A program made the position numbers and the translations under genes. The notes under the pieces are model-generated. The model ran no database searches, was not told where the DNA came from, and was given only the letters and a program-made list of their open reading frames with translations. DNA of 64,000 bases from Rhodovarius lipocyclicus. GTDB taxonomy: Bacteria; Pseudomonadota; Alphaproteobacteria; Acetobacterales; Acetobacteraceae. Position 1 is the stretch's first letter, and each line of letters begins with the position of its first letter. The stretch is taken from positions 22,173-86,172 of the forward strand of contig NZ_JAAABL010000010.1 of NCBI RefSeq assembly GCF_009900765.1, read 5' to 3'. Of the stretch, positions 54,821-64,000 are shown piece by piece.

Positions 54821-54825
54821 TCTGA

Positions 54826-55776
54826 ATGTTGCTGTCCCGTCGTATGCTGGCGGTGCTGCCCCTGGCGGCCCCGGCGCTGGCCCATGCCCAGTCCCGCACC
54901 ATCCGCGTGGTGGTGCCCTATTCCCCCGGCGGCCAGTCCGACACGGTGATGCGCCTGATCCAGCCGCGCATGAGCGAGGTGCTGGGCCAGACCATCGTGG
55001 TGGAGAACCGCCCGGGCGGGGGCGGCACCATCGGTGCCGGCGTGGTGGCAGGCGCCGCACCTGATGGCACCACCCTGCTGTTCGAAAGCTATGGCTTCAT
55101 CGTGCAGCCGCTGATCCAGAAGGGCCTGCCCTATCATCATGAGACGGCTTTCACCGCCGTGGGCCAAGCGGTCGAGCTGCCCTATGTGCTGGTGGTGAAG
55201 CGCGACTTCCCCGCGCGCGACCTGGCCGGCTACCTGCAACAGGCGCGGGAGAAGCAGGGCATTCCCTTCGGCTCCCCCGGCATCGGTTCCATCGGGCATC
55301 TGGCGGGGGCGCTGCTGGCCCACCGCGCGGGCGTGACGCTGGAACACGTGCCGTATCGCGGTGGCTCCGATGTCGCGCGGGACCTGGTGGGGGGCAATCT
55401 GGACAGCGCCATCTCCTCCGCCAACTCCCTGCGGCCGCTGGTGGTCGAGGGGCGGGCCCATGGCATCGCGCTGACCAGCGGCACGCGGCGGGGGACGCTG
55501 TCCAACCTGCCGACCATCGCGGAATCGGGCTTCCCCGGCTTCGACTTCACCAGCTGGAACGGCATGTTCGCGCCGGCCGCCACACCCGCCGCGACGATCG
55601 CGCGGCTGAACGAGGCGATGCGCGCCGCGACCAGTGACCCCGCGGTGCGGGAACGGCTGTCGGCCAGCGGCAACGACCCGGTCTCCGCCCCCGCGGAGGA
55701 ATTCGCCGCGCTGGTGGCGCGGGACCGGGAGGTGGTGAAAAACCTGGTACGGGAAACGCGGCTGACGCTGGAATAG
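54826..55776 (+). CDS. Bug-family (TctC) periplasmic binding protein
   Basis: A 316-residue Bug receptor. Signal MLLSRRMLAVLPLAAPALAHAQ, then TIRVVVPYSPGGQSDTVMRLIQPRM, and GSPGIGSIGHLAGALL and PYRGGSDVARDLVGGNLDSAISS. It starts 5 bases after the aldolase gene, so they likely form one operon and it may supply that enzyme's substrate or a related acid. No TctAB membrane subunits nearby. Confidence 0.9.
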   Translation: MLLSRRMLAVLPLAAPALAHAQSRTIRVVVPYSPGGQSDTVMRLIQPRMSEVLGQTIVVENRPGGGGTIGAGVVAGAAPDGTTLLFESYGFIVQPLIQKGLPYHHETAFTAVGQAVELPYVLVVKRDFPARDLAGYLQQAREKQGIPFGSPGIGSIGHLAGALLAHRAGVTLEHVPYRGGSDVARDLVGGNLDSAISSANSLRPLVVEGRAHGIALTSGTRRGTLSNLPTIAESGFPGFDFTSWNGMFAPAATPAATIARLNEAMRAATSDPAVRERLSASGNDPVSAPAEEFAALVARDREVVKNLVRETRLTLE

Positions 55777-55785
55777 GAGCAGAGA

Positions 55786-55806
55786 GGGGAAGGCGCCGCC
55801 TTCCCC
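55786..55806. terminator. Palindromic hairpin between convergent genes
   Basis: GGGGAAGGC-GCC-GCCTTCCCC is a perfect 9-base stem with a 3-base loop between the Bug receptor stop (55776) and the mtnP stop (55816). It could end both transcripts. Similar GGAAGGCGCCGCCTTCC palindromes occur at 28110 and elsewhere, so it is also part of a repeat style. Confidence 0.55.
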
Positions 55807-55815
55807 AACCCGCCT

Positions 55816-56697
<882 letters not shown>

Positions 56698-56719
56698 GGA
56701 AACTCCGCCGGGCAAGGAT

Positions 56720-57505
56720 TCAGGGTGTGGCTGCCCGATACAGCATGGCGCCGATGGGCACCATCCGGCCAATGGCATGGCTGGTGAAGGCTGAGACGCC
56801 AGCGCGGACCGCCGCCAGGGCCTCGGGCGGTGGCAGGTCCGGGCCCATGCCGCGCAGCAGGGCCGCGGCGTGGCGAACCGCCAGCGCGCGCGTCGTTTCG
56901 ATGATCGTTTGAAGACGCCCATCGGCGGCCAGCGGGGCGAGCCGCTCCTCGGCAATGCCCAGCAGATCGGGCCAGAGCGCCAGGTGGCGGTACAGGCTGG
57001 CCAGGATGCGCCCGCCATCGGTGGCGCCCAGCAGGTTCAGGCGCAGCACGCGCTCCCTGATCTCGGGCGCCAGGCTGTCCAGGGCCGGCAGCGGCGGCAG
57101 GGCGGGGCCGGGCGGCGAGGGCGGGCGCGGGGTCAGCGCGGCGGGGCTGGGCCGCGCGCCGTCCAGCCGCAGCAGCAGGGCGCTCAGCGCCAGCAGGTTC
57201 AGGCTGTTGCCGGTATCGTAGCTGGCCATGACGTCGCGCGCCGGCCCGGGGGCGGCGAAGGGCGCCAGTTCCGGCAGGTCGAGCGCCGCGCGCAGGGCCG
57301 CCGCCTGCTCCTCCACCGCGCCCGAGGCATAAAGTGGCCGCAACGCGCCCCAGGCGGCCGGCAGGGCGCCGGGGATGGTGGCCAGGTGGCGCCAGATCAG
57401 GTTCACCAGCGCCACGCCGGTGGTGGCGCGCAGGTCGGCGAAAATGGCGGCGGTTTCGCCCCGGGCCTCGGCCTCGGTGACTGCGGGCACCGGCTCTGCG
57501 GCCAT
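56720..57505 (-). CDS. DehI-like protein (haloacid dehalogenase type)
   Basis: A 261-residue helical protein. Its start GETAAIFADLRATTGVALVNLIWRHLATIPGALPAAWGALRPLY closely follows the DehI pattern, with LNLLALSALLLRLDG and a second repeat-like half, GRILASLYRHLALWPDLLGIAEERLAPLAADG. DehI enzymes remove halide from both D- and L-2-haloacids by direct water attack. Catalytic residues were not fixed by eye, so hydrolytic function is inferred. Read from its own start 22 bases after a strong terminator; 22 bases before mtnP. Confidence 0.65.
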   Translation of the reverse strand: MAAEPVPAVTEAEARGETAAIFADLRATTGVALVNLIWRHLATIPGALPAAWGALRPLYASGAVEEQAAALRAALDLPELAPFAAPGPARDVMASYDTGNSLNLLALSALLLRLDGARPSPAALTPRPPSPPGPALPPLPALDSLAPEIRERVLRLNLLGATDGGRILASLYRHLALWPDLLGIAEERLAPLAADGRLQTIIETTRALAVRHAAALLRGMGPDLPPPEALAAVRAGVSAFTSHAIGRMVPIGAMLYRAATP

Positions 57506-57526
57506 GATGCGTTTCCCCCGGACAGC

Positions 57527-57553
57527 AAAAAGGCCCGGGGTTGCCCCCGGGCC
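57527..57553 (-). terminator. Rho-independent terminator of petABC
   Basis: A perfect GGCCCGGGG/CCCCGGGCC stem with a four-base loop, followed on the minus strand by TTTTT. It follows the petC stop (57595) by 42 bases and separates the bc1 operon from the DehI-like gene. Confidence 0.85.
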
Positions 57554-57594
57554 CTCAACGCTACCATCCGCCCGCGGCGGAAAGGAAGCCGCTG

Positions 57595-58362
57595 TCAGTG
57601 CAGGTTGGCCCACACCTTGCGCTTCACGCCATAGGCGATGAAGCCGGCGACCGCCAGGAACACCAGCACGCGGATGCCCATGCGCTTGCGGGTCTCCATC
57701 TCGGGCTCGGCGGCCCAGGAGAGGAAGGTGGCCACATCGCGGGCCATCTGGTCCACGTTGTTGGGCGTGCCGTCCGCGAATTCCACGGCGCCGTCGTTCA
57801 GCGGCGCCGCCATGGCGATCTGCCCACCCGGGAAATACGGGTTGTAGTTCATGCCCTGGCCGAGCGTCACACCCGCCGGCGGCTCATGATAGCCGGTCAG
57901 CAGGGAGTAGATGTAGTTGGCGCCGCCATGGCGGGCCTTCGTGATCACCGACAGGTCGGGCGGCAGCGCGCCGTTGTTGGCGGCGCGGGCGGCGTTGTCG
58001 TTGGCGAAGGGGCGATGGAAGCGATCGGACAGGCGGCCCGGGCGCTGGAACATCTGGCCTTCGTCGTTCGGGCCGTCCGTCACCTCGACGGAGGCCGCGA
58101 CGGCGCGCGCCTGGTCCTCGGACAAGCCAATGTCGAGCAGGTTGCGGTAGCTCAGCAGCCGCAGGGAGTGGCAGTTGGCGCACACCCCGGCATAGACCGC
58201 GAAGCCGCGCTGCAGGGCGGCGCGATCGAAGGTGCCGAAGGCCCCGTCGAAGGAGAAGTGGCCGTTGCGCAGGGCGTGCTCGCCCTCACCGGCGGCCTGG
58301 GGGGCCGCCACGGGGGCGACCAGGGCGGCGACGACGGCGAAGGCCTTGAGGAAACGCTTCAT
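57595..58362 (-). CDS. petC: Cytochrome c1
   Basis: A 255-residue haem c subunit of the bc1 complex. Signal peptide at the N-terminus; CANCH haem motif at C61, C64, H65; axial Met at M184 in GGQIAMAAPL; a single C-terminal membrane anchor (VLVFLAVAGFIAYG). The start ATG 58362 lies three bases after the cytochrome b stop. It passes electrons from the Rieske protein to a soluble cytochrome c. Confidence 0.95.
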   Translation of the reverse strand: MKRFLKAFAVVAALVAPVAAPQAAGEGEHALRNGHFSFDGAFGTFDRAALQRGFAVYAGVCANCHSLRLLSYRNLLDIGLSEDQARAVAASVEVTDGPNDEGQMFQRPGRLSDRFHRPFANDNAARAANNGALPPDLSVITKARHGGANYIYSLLTGYHEPPAGVTLGQGMNYNPYFPGGQIAMAAPLNDGAVEFADGTPNNVDQMARDVATFLSWAAEPEMETRKRMGIRVLVFLAVAGFIAYGVKRKVWANLH

Positions 58363-58365
58363 GGT

Positions 58366-59649
58366 TCAGGCCTTCTCCATCGGCTTGGCAGCGGCGCCAC
58401 CGGGCACCGGGCCGGCACCGGCGGCCTTCGGGCCCAGCACCGCGGCGGCGATGCTCTCGGGCAGCTTCAGCGGCTTCTCCAGGCGGCCCAGCACCGGCAG
58501 CACCACCAGGAAGTAGCCGAAGTAATAGGCGGTGGCGACGCGGCTGAGGGTCACGAAGGGCTCCTCAGGCGGCTTGCCGCCGCACCACATCAGCACGAAG
58601 AACGCGATGACCCACAGGAAGAAGAAGATGCGCGCCACCGGGCGGAACTTCATCGACCGCACCTTGGAGGTGTCGAGCCAGGGCAGCACGAACAGCACCA
58701 GGATGGAGCCGAACATCAGCAGCACGCCGCCCAGCTTGTCCGGCACCGCGCGCAGGATCGCGTAGAAGGGCAGGAAGTACCATTCCGGCACGATGTGCGC
58801 GGGGGTGCTCAGCGGGTTCGCCGGGATGTAGTTGTCCGGGTGGCCCAGATAGTTCGGCGCGTAGAACACCAGCACCGCGAAGACCATCAGGTAGACGATG
58901 ATGCCGACCGTGTCCTTCGTCGTGTAGTACGGGTGGAACGGGATGGTGTCCTGCGGGCCCTTGGGCTCGATGCCCAGCGGGTTGTTGGAACCCGTGATGT
59001 GCAGGGCGGCCACATGCAGGAACACCACGCCGAAGATCACGAAGGGCAGCAAGTAGTGCAGGCTGAAGAAGCGGTTCAGCGTGGGATTGTCCACGGAGAA
59101 GCCGCCCCAGAGCAGCGTGACGATGTGCTGGCCGACGACCGGGAAGGCGCTGAACAGGTTGGTGATCACGGTGGCGCCCCAGAAGGACATCTGGCCCCAG
59201 GGCAGCACGTAGCCCATGAAGCCCGTGGCCATCATGAGCAGGAAGATCACCACGCCCAGGATCCACAGCAGCTCACGCGGGGCCTTGTAAGACCCGTAGT
59301 AGAGGCCGCGATAGATATGGACGAAGACCACGATGAAGAACATCGAGGCGCCGTTCATGTGAACATAGCGGATGAGCCAGCCATAGTTCACGTCGCGCAT
59401 GATGCGCTCCACGCTGTCGAAGGCCAGCGAGGTGTGGGCGGCGTAGTTCATCGCCAGGAAGATACCCGTGGCGATCATGATCAGCAGGTTGATCATGGCC
59501 AACGCGCCGAAATTCCAGAAGTAGTTGAAATTCCGGGGGGTGGGGAAGCTCCCGTATTCCTTCTCCATCATGGTGAAGACGGGCATGCGCTCGTCCACCC
59601 AACGGATCACGGGGTTCTTCATTTCGCTCTTGTGCAGGCCGATCGCCAT
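58366..59649 (-). CDS. petB: Cytochrome b of the bc1 complex
   Basis: A 427-residue, eight-helix cytochrome b. Haem ligand histidines are seen in [19 protein letters not shown] and [20 protein letters not shown]. The quinol-site PEWY is in [15 protein letters not shown]. It oxidises ubiquinol. The C-terminal tail is slightly Ala/Pro-rich ([12 protein letters not shown]). Between petA and petC in the standard order; start ATG 59649. Confidence 0.97.
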   Translation of the reverse strand: MAIGLHKSEMKNPVIRWVDERMPVFTMMEKEYGSFPTPRNFNYFWNFGALAMINLLIMIATGIFLAMNYAAHTSLAFDSVERIMRDVNYGWLIRYVHMNGASMFFIVVFVHIYRGLYYGSYKAPRELLWILGVVIFLLMMATGFMGYVLPWGQMSFWGATVITNLFSAFPVVGQHIVTLLWGGFSVDNPTLNRFFSLHYLLPFVIFGVVFLHVAALHITGSNNPLGIEPKGPQDTIPFHPYYTTKDTVGIIVYLMVFAVLVFYAPNYLGHPDNYIPANPLSTPAHIVPEWYFLPFYAILRAVPDKLGGVLLMFGSILVLFVLPWLDTSKVRSMKFRPVARIFFFLWVIAFFVLMWCGGKPPEEPFVTLSRVATAYYFGYFLVVLPVLGRLEKPLKLPESIAAAVLGPKAAGAGPVPGGAAAKPMEKA

Positions 59650-59706
59650 GGTGCGGTCCCTGTGGCTAGCGGATCGAGGGAAGGGAGAGGGTCATGCTGT
59701 GCCCCT

Positions 59707-60264
59707 TCACCCGACGCGGATCTGCGTGTCGCTGAGGAAGGTATAGGTGGGAACCACCAGGTTCGCCGGCGCCGGGCCTTTGCGGATGCGGCCCGAGGTA
59801 TCGTAGTGGCTGCCGTGGCAGGGGCAGAACCAGCCGTGGTAGTCGCCCTTCACGTCCGTGGGCTTCTGGCCCAGCGGCACGCAGCCCAGATGGGTGCAGA
59901 CGCCCACCAGGATCAGCCAGTTGTCGCGCTGCACGCGGGACTGGTCGGTGGCGGGGTCCTTCAGCTCGGCCAGCGGCACTTCGCGGGCCATCTGGATTTC
60001 CTCGGCCGTGCGGTTGCGCACGAACACGGGCTTGCCGCGCCACATCACCGTCACGGCCATGCCGGTCTGCACCGAACCGATATCGACCTCGGTGCTCGCC
60101 AGCGCCAGGGTGTCCTGCGCGGGGTTCATGGAGGAAATGAAAGGCCAGGCGATCGCGCCCACGCCCACGGCGCCGAAGGCCGTGGCGGTTAGCTTGAGGA
60201 AGTCCCGCTTTCCAGGCTCCGGCTGGGTGCCCGCCGCTGCCGCATGGGTTGCCGTTTCGGCCAT
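59707..60264 (-). CDS. petA: Rieske iron-sulfur protein of the bc1 complex
   Basis: A 185-residue Rieske protein. A Tat-like start with [21 protein letters not shown] (Lys-Arg instead of Arg-Arg) is the membrane anchor. The 2Fe-2S motifs are CTHLGC (C123, H125, C128) and CPCHGS (C147, C149? H150 by count). It takes electrons from ubiquinol. Start ATG 60264; GTG 60270 is possible. The petABC order is standard. Confidence 0.95.
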   Translation of the reverse strand: MAETATHAAAAGTQPEPGKRDFLKLTATAFGAVGVGAIAWPFISSMNPAQDTLALASTEVDIGSVQTGMAVTVMWRGKPVFVRNRTAEEIQMAREVPLAELKDPATDQSRVQRDNWLILVGVCTHLGCVPLGQKPTDVKGDYHGWFCPCHGSHYDTSGRIRKGPAPANLVVPTYTFLSDTQIRVG

Positions 60265-60376
60265 CGCCACATCCCGCTCTGCTATTCCGGCGCCTTGTGA
60301 CGGGCGCCTTGAGGTGTCGCGTCAGAGAGCGGGCGCACGCCTTCGCGGCTGCACCATCACCCCTTCCGCCGCATTG

Positions 60377-60406
60377 CGTATAAAGCGTGTATCCCCAGGG
60401 TGACAA
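60377..60406 (-). promoter_or_regulatory. Candidate promoter of petABC
   Basis: TTGTCA (60401-60406) and TATACG (60377-60382) on the minus strand stand about 18 bases apart, about 110 bases before petA. The -35 is five of six from consensus, the -10 four of six. It would start a leader of roughly 100 bases. Confidence 0.35.
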
Positions 60407-60435
60407 CCGCCCGCGCCGGACCCACAAGGCACAAT

Positions 60436-61326
60436 ATGATGGATGCCCCGCAACATGCCCCGGAACACCCCTTGGCCGGCCCGGCCCGGCATTGGTTCGA
60501 GACCCTGCGCGACCGCCTCTGCGCCGCCTTCGAATCGATAGAGGACGAGCTGGCCTCCGGCCCGCACGCCGCCCTGCCCCCCGGCCGCTTCACCCGCACC
60601 CCCTGGACCCGGCCCGAGGGCGGCGGCGGCGTGATGTCCGTCATACGCGGGCGGGTGTTCGAGAAGGTGGGGGTCAATGTCTCCACCGTGTTCGGCGAAT
60701 TCACCCCCGATTTCCGCAAGCAGATCCCCGGTGCCGAGCAGGACCCGCGCTTCATGGCGACCGGGGTGTCGCTGGTGGCGCACATGCGCAGCCCCCGCGT
60801 GCCGGCCGCCCATTTCAACACCCGATTCATCCTGACCAGCCGCGCCTGGTTCGGCGGCGGCGGCGACATCACACCCATGGACCACGCCGCCCCCCACAGC
60901 CTGGAGGACGCGGCGGACTTCCACGCGGCCTTCCGCGCCGCCTGCGACCGGCACGACCCCGCCTACTACCCGCGCTTCAAGGCCTGGTGCGACGAGTATT
61001 TCTACCTGCCGCATCGCCAGGAACCCCGCGGTCTGGGCGGCATCTTCTACGACTGGCTGGGCGACCGCACCCCGGGCCATGGGGCGGAGGCCGATTTCGC
61101 CTTCACCAAGGACGTGGGCCTCGCCTTCCTCGGATCCTATCCGGCCATCATCCGCCGCCGCATGCACGAACCCTGGACCGAGGCCGAGCGCGCCCACCAG
61201 CTGATGCGCCGTGGCCGCTATGTCGAATTCAACCTGCTGCATGACCGCGGCACGCTGTTCGGCCTGCGCACCGGGGGCAATGTGGAGGCGATCCTGATGA
61301 GCATGCCCCCGGAAGTGACCTGGTAG
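60436..61326 (+). CDS. hemF: Oxygen-dependent coproporphyrinogen III oxidase
   Basis: A 296-residue Hem[20 protein letters not shown] and the signature [42 protein letters not shown] and the C-terminal [21 protein letters not shown] identify it. It decarboxylates coproporphyrinogen III using oxygen, a late haem-synthesis step. It is divergent from petABC, so both share the promoter region. The start ATG 60436 is followed by a second ATG 60439; AAGG lies just upstream. Confidence 0.95.
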   Translation: MMDAPQHAPEHPLAGPARHWFETLRDRLCAAFESIEDELASGPHAALPPGRFTRTPWTRPEGGGGVMSVIRGRVFEKVGVNVSTVFGEFTPDFRKQIPGAEQDPRFMATGVSLVAHMRSPRVPAAHFNTRFILTSRAWFGGGGDITPMDHAAPHSLEDAADFHAAFRAACDRHDPAYYPRFKAWCDEYFYLPHRQEPRGLGGIFYDWLGDRTPGHGAEADFAFTKDVGLAFLGSYPAIIRRRMHEPWTEAERAHQLMRRGRYVEFNLLHDRGTLFGLRTGGNVEAILMSMPPEVTW

Positions 61327-61429
61327 GCCACATGTGGTGGTTGTCGCGCGGCACAGTTGTGTTGAACCCGGGCGCCACGGCGCCTAACTTGCGCGTCTTC
61401 ACAGAAGAGTGTGGTCGAACCCGTCTGGG

Positions 61430-63634
61430 ATGAACCATCTGCGCGACATCCGGTCCGCCCTGCCGCATCTGCAGGAGGAGGCGCGCTTCAGGCCCGAAGC
61501 ACCCTCCGCGCAGGACAGCCCGCCGCCCCGCCTCCGCTTCGCCGCGGTCTGGCCGGTGCTGGTGCTGCTGCCGCTCGCCATCTATGCCGTGGTGCTGCTG
61601 CTGCTCATCCGCTCCCTGCAATCGGAGGATCTGAGCAGCCAGGTGAACGACACCGCCCATGCCGCCGCCGCCGCCGTGCGGGCGGAGCTGACGGGCAGCC
61701 TGGACCTGCTGGATCAGCTCGCGGCCTCCAGCGCGCTCGACCGCGCGGATTTCGAGGGTTTCCGCATCGAGGCCGCGCGGCTGGCCCGGGCCAAGCCCGG
61801 CTGGCAGACCATCACCCTGTCCGACCGGGAACGCGACGTGCTGGACCTGCGCGCCGGCGTGCTGGAGGCCCCGCCCCCCATCGCCGACGTGGCCACCTTC
61901 GAGCGCGTGATCTCCACCGGCCGCCGCGCCGTGGGGCCGCTGCGGGGGGAAATCCTGACCCTGCGCGTGCCGGTGCAGCGGGATGGGCGGGTGCGCGGCA
62001 GCCTGGCCGCCACCCTGCCGCTGGCCAGCCTGGCGCCGCTGACCCAGCACCCGCGCCTGCCACCCGGCTGGCTCATCACCATCACCGATGCCCAGTTCAA
62101 CATCGTCGCGCGCTCCCCGGGCGGCACGCAGCGGCTGGGGGCGCCGGCGGGGGCGGAGTACGAACGCCTGGCCAGCGCCTCCGCCTTCGAGCTGCGGCGC
62201 ATGTCCCTGCCCGGCGGCGGCCAAGCGCTGGTGGGCATCGTGGCCCTGCCCGAGATCCAGTGGTCGGTGGGCGTGTGGGTGCCATCGGGCATCGCGCAGG
62301 CGCCGCTCTGGCCGCTCAGGCTCGTGCTGGCGCTGGGGGGCGTGTGGGCACTGGCCACCGCCCTGCTGCTGGGCGCCTGGATGCTGCGCCGCGCCCGCCG
62401 CGTTGCCGAGGCCGAGGCCGGCCGCCTGACCGCCGAGGCCGCCCGCGCCGCCGAGAACGACCGCCGCAAATCCGATTTCCTGACGACGATGAGCCACGAG
62501 CTGCGCACGCCGCTGACCGGCATCATCGGCTTCACCGACCTGCTCGCCTCCTCCCCCCTCAGTCAGCAGCAACGCCAATGGGTGGAGCAGCAGCGCCGCG
62601 CCGGCACCGCCCTGCTGACCCTGGTGGGAGAGGTGCTGGACCTGTCGCGCATCGAGGAAGGCGCGGTCGAGCTGGAGCACATCCCCTTCGACCTGCCGGC
62701 CACCCTGCACGACTGCCTGAACCTGATGCGCCCGGTGGCCGAGAAGAAGAAGCTCGGCCTGCATGCCGTGATGCACCCCGCCCTGCCGCTGAGCGCGCTG
62801 GGGGACCCGCTGCGCCTGCGCCAGATCATCAACAACCTGCTCTCCAATGCCATCCGCTTCACCCGGGTGGGCGAGGTACGGCTGGAAGCGGCGGCCGAGC
62901 CCCTGCGCGACGGGCGCGTGACGCTGGTGGTCACGGTGGCCGATACCGGCATCGGCATCGCGCCCGAGAAGCTGCACCAGGTCTTCGACCGCTTCCGCCA
63001 GGCCGAGGCCTCCACCCAGCGCGAGCATGGCGGCTCGGGCCTCGGCCTCGCGATCTGCCAGCGGCTGGTGCAGGCGATGGGCGGGACCATCCGCGCCGAA
63101 AGCACGCCCGGGCTGGGCAGCCGCTTCACCTTCCGCATCCCGCTCTCGGTGCCACCGCGCCCGGAACCCCAGCCCGCCTCCACGCGCCGCGTGGCCGAGC
63201 TGCCGCCCGAACCGCGCGGCCTGCGCCTGCTGGTGGCCGAGGACGTGCTGCCCAACCAGGCCCTGCTGCGCGCGGTGCTGGAGGGCGGCGGGCATAAGGT
63301 GGACATCGTCTCCGACGGACAGCAGGCGGCGGAGCTGGCCGCGCGCAACCACTACGACCTCGGCATCCTGGACATCCGCATGCCGGTGATGGACGGCTTC
63401 ACCGCCGCGCGGGCCATCCGCGCCCTGCCCGCACCCTGGAACACGCTGCCGCTGATCGCGCTGACCGCCGACATCACGGAAGCGGTGCAGAACGAGGCGA
63501 TGGCCGCGGGCTTCGGCTCCATCATGCCCAAGCCGTTCGAGGCGCTGGCACTGCTGGACGCGGTGGCCGAACAGGCGCGCGCGCCGGCCCCGGCCAGCTA
63601 CGTGCTGCACCCGGCGGGGAAGGACAAGGGCTGA
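61430..63634 (+). CDS. Hybrid sensor histidine kinase/response regulator
   Basis: A 734-residue membrane kinase. TM1 at about 38-60, a periplasmic Cache-like sensor (to about 285), TM2 (about 290-315), then HisKA with H356 in FLTTMSHELRTPLTGI, HATPase with INNLLSNAIRFT, DTGIGIAPEKL and GGSGLGLAICQRL, and a C-terminal receiver with phospho-acceptor D648 in LDIRMPVMDG. It should pass phosphate to a regulator or phosphotransfer protein elsewhere, since no output regulator is nearby. Start ATG 61430; GTG 61409 would be longer. Confidence 0.9.
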   Translation: MNHLRDIRSALPHLQEEARFRPEAPSAQDSPPPRLRFAAVWPVLVLLPLAIYAVVLLLLIRSLQSEDLSSQVNDTAHAAAAAVRAELTGSLDLLDQLAASSALDRADFEGFRIEAARLARAKPGWQTITLSDRERDVLDLRAGVLEAPPPIADVATFERVISTGRRAVGPLRGEILTLRVPVQRDGRVRGSLAATLPLASLAPLTQHPRLPPGWLITITDAQFNIVARSPGGTQRLGAPAGAEYERLASASAFELRRMSLPGGGQALVGIVALPEIQWSVGVWVPSGIAQAPLWPLRLVLALGGVWALATALLLGAWMLRRARRVAEAEAGRLTAEAARAAENDRRKSDFLTTMSHELRTPLTGIIGFTDLLASSPLSQQQRQWVEQQRRAGTALLTLVGEVLDLSRIEEGAVELEHIPFDLPATLHDCLNLMRPVAEKKKLGLHAVMHPALPLSALGDPLRLRQIINNLLSNAIRFTRVGEVRLEAAAEPLRDGRVTLVVTVADTGIGIAPEKLHQVFDRFRQAEASTQREHGGSGLGLAICQRLVQAMGGTIRAESTPGLGSRFTFRIPLSVPPRPEPQPASTRRVAELPPEPRGLRLLVAEDVLPNQALLRAVLEGGGHKVDIVSDGQQAAELAARNHYDLGILDIRMPVMDGFTAARAIRALPAPWNTLPLIALTADITEAVQNEAMAAGFGSIMPKPFEALALLDAVAEQARAPAPASYVLHPAGKDKG

Positions 63635-63655
63635 GACGGACGGGCGGTCAGGCCC

Positions 63656-63870
63656 CGGTCAGGGGCTCCGCCCCCGGCACCCCCGCCAGGACCGTGCTCG
63701 GTCCTGGACCTAGATCAGTTTGGTGCTGATCCTGAAAAGGTTTTTCCCATTGATTTTTATCATGAAAATGGCGCCCCGCCTGCCAGGATCAGGCGCCAAT
63801 TCCTGGGTTCCAAGGGCCTTTCGGCCTTTGGCGGGTGTCCAGAGGGCAGAGCCCTCTGGTGGGGGTCCGG
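63656..63870 (+). repeat. Intergenic mosaic repeat, copy B
   Basis: After the kinase stop the gap to the insertion-element end holds no gene. Modules in order: GGGGCTCCGCCCC, CCAGGACC...GGTCCTGG (about 63687-63708), the AT-rich core (63743-63776, identical to copy A over 34 bases), a TGGCGCC...GGCGCCA hairpin, CTGGGTTCCAAGGGCC, and AGAGGGCAGAGCCCTCT. An IS481-like element begins a few bases later. Confidence 0.75.
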
Positions 63871-63874
63871 GGGC

Positions 63875-64000
63875 TGTTCAGACCGGACACATCCCTGACT
63901 GATGTTCGGAGAGATGGTTGACGGTTTTTGGGTGAGAGTTTCGCGGGAGCGGAGCGATGCCCTGGAAGCCTGTATCGATCATGGACAGTCGCCGAGAGTT
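63875..64000 (+). mobile_element. Left end of an IS481-like insertion sequence
   Basis: TGTTCAGACCGGACAC at 63875-63890 looks like a terminal inverted repeat, followed after about 80 bases by a transposase start. The window ends before the rest of the element. It borders repeat copy B, so the repeat could be its target. Confidence 0.55.
63957..64000 (+). CDS. IS481-family transposase, N-terminal fragment
   Basis: The frame opens at ATG 63957 and is cut by the window end after about 14 residues: MPWKPVSIMDSRRE. The IS481-family transposases usually start MPWK/R-x-x-x-(S/V)-x-MD-x-R, which fits. GGAG (63951-63954) lies just before the ATG. Completeness cannot be judged. Confidence 0.55.
   Translation, partial: MPWKPVSIMDSRRE

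Noticed and set aside
57541..60192. Plus-strand open frame of about 880 codons over petABC
   Set aside because: Antisense to the well-defined bc1 operon; low-complexity product.
61229..63610. Minus-strand open frame of about 790 codons over the histidine kinase
   Set aside because: Antisense to a kinase with all catalytic motifs; the product is Gln/Gly/His/Arg-rich.

Overview
The window reads as chromosomal DNA of a GC-rich alphaproteobacterium, most probably an Acetobacteraceae/Roseomonas-like organism. This is inferred from the very high GC, three Bug-type (TctC) binding proteins without membrane partners, alphaproteobacterial forms of DinB, HemP and the cytochrome bc1 operon, a HpnG-like phosphorylase, and GC-palindrome/AT-core mosaic repeats between genes. 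I saw no rRNA, tRNA, CRISPR array or prophage. 58 coding regions are called; the first (amidase) and last (transposase) are cut by the window edges.

Layout. 1-4.2 kb: amidase end, nucleoside phosphorylase, DsbB-like protein, racemase-family protein, MFS exporter, outer-membrane-like protein. 4.3-6.4 kb: trpBA. 6.4-12.7 kb: a divergent pair of membrane glycosyltransferases, HDAC-like deacetylase with TusA-like protein, ROK kinase, DNA polymerase IV, a lipoprotein. 12.8-19.4 kb: threonate-type dehydrogenase with a flavin monooxygenase, an active/inactive M16 peptidase pair, pgi. 19.7-24.0 kb: TonB-dependent receptor, a 75-residue protein and a membrane-spanning DNA-binding-like/TPR protein. 24.1-28.1 kb: small catabolic enzymes and a Bug receptor. 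28.4-34.0 kb: a branched-chain-type ABC transporter with fused LivH-LivM permease, behind a PhyH-type dioxygenase. 34.0-38.7 kb: a pimFCD-like dicarboxylyl-CoA beta-oxidation set. 38.9-44.9 kb: IalB-like protein and a metal-type RND efflux system in which the pump is fused in frame to its TolC-like outer-membrane factor. 45.1-49.5 kb: SDR, DegT aminotransferase plus epimerase, Bug receptor. 49.6-53.8 kb: a haem uptake operon (hemP, hmuS, hmuTUV) behind a Fur-like box. 54.0-57.5 kb: class II aldolase, Bug receptor, mtnP, DehI-like protein. 57.6-61.3 kb: petABC (cytochrome bc1) and divergent hemF. 61.4-64 kb: hybrid histidine kinase, a repeat copy and the left end of an IS481-like element.

How the genes work together. 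Most operons show 1-4 base stop/start overlaps (ATGA or TGATG): trpB-trpA, tusA-HDAC, monooxygenase-ltnD, M16 pair, livK-livHM-livG-livF and hmuS-T-U-V. Iron and haem are a thread: haem import (hemP-hmuSTUV), haem synthesis (hemF) and a haem-requiring complex (petABC) lie within about 12 kb. The rest is a transport/catabolism mosaic typical of a metabolically versatile environmental bacterium.

Most unusual items: the RND-TolC fusion, a family of modular intergenic repeats (four copies), an AT-rich triple-hairpin island between two acyl-CoA dehydrogenase genes, an epimerase whose catalytic Tyr position holds Asn, and the membrane-anchored regulator-like TPR protein next to a TonB receptor. I did not find a clearly new multi-gene system; these are the best candidates.
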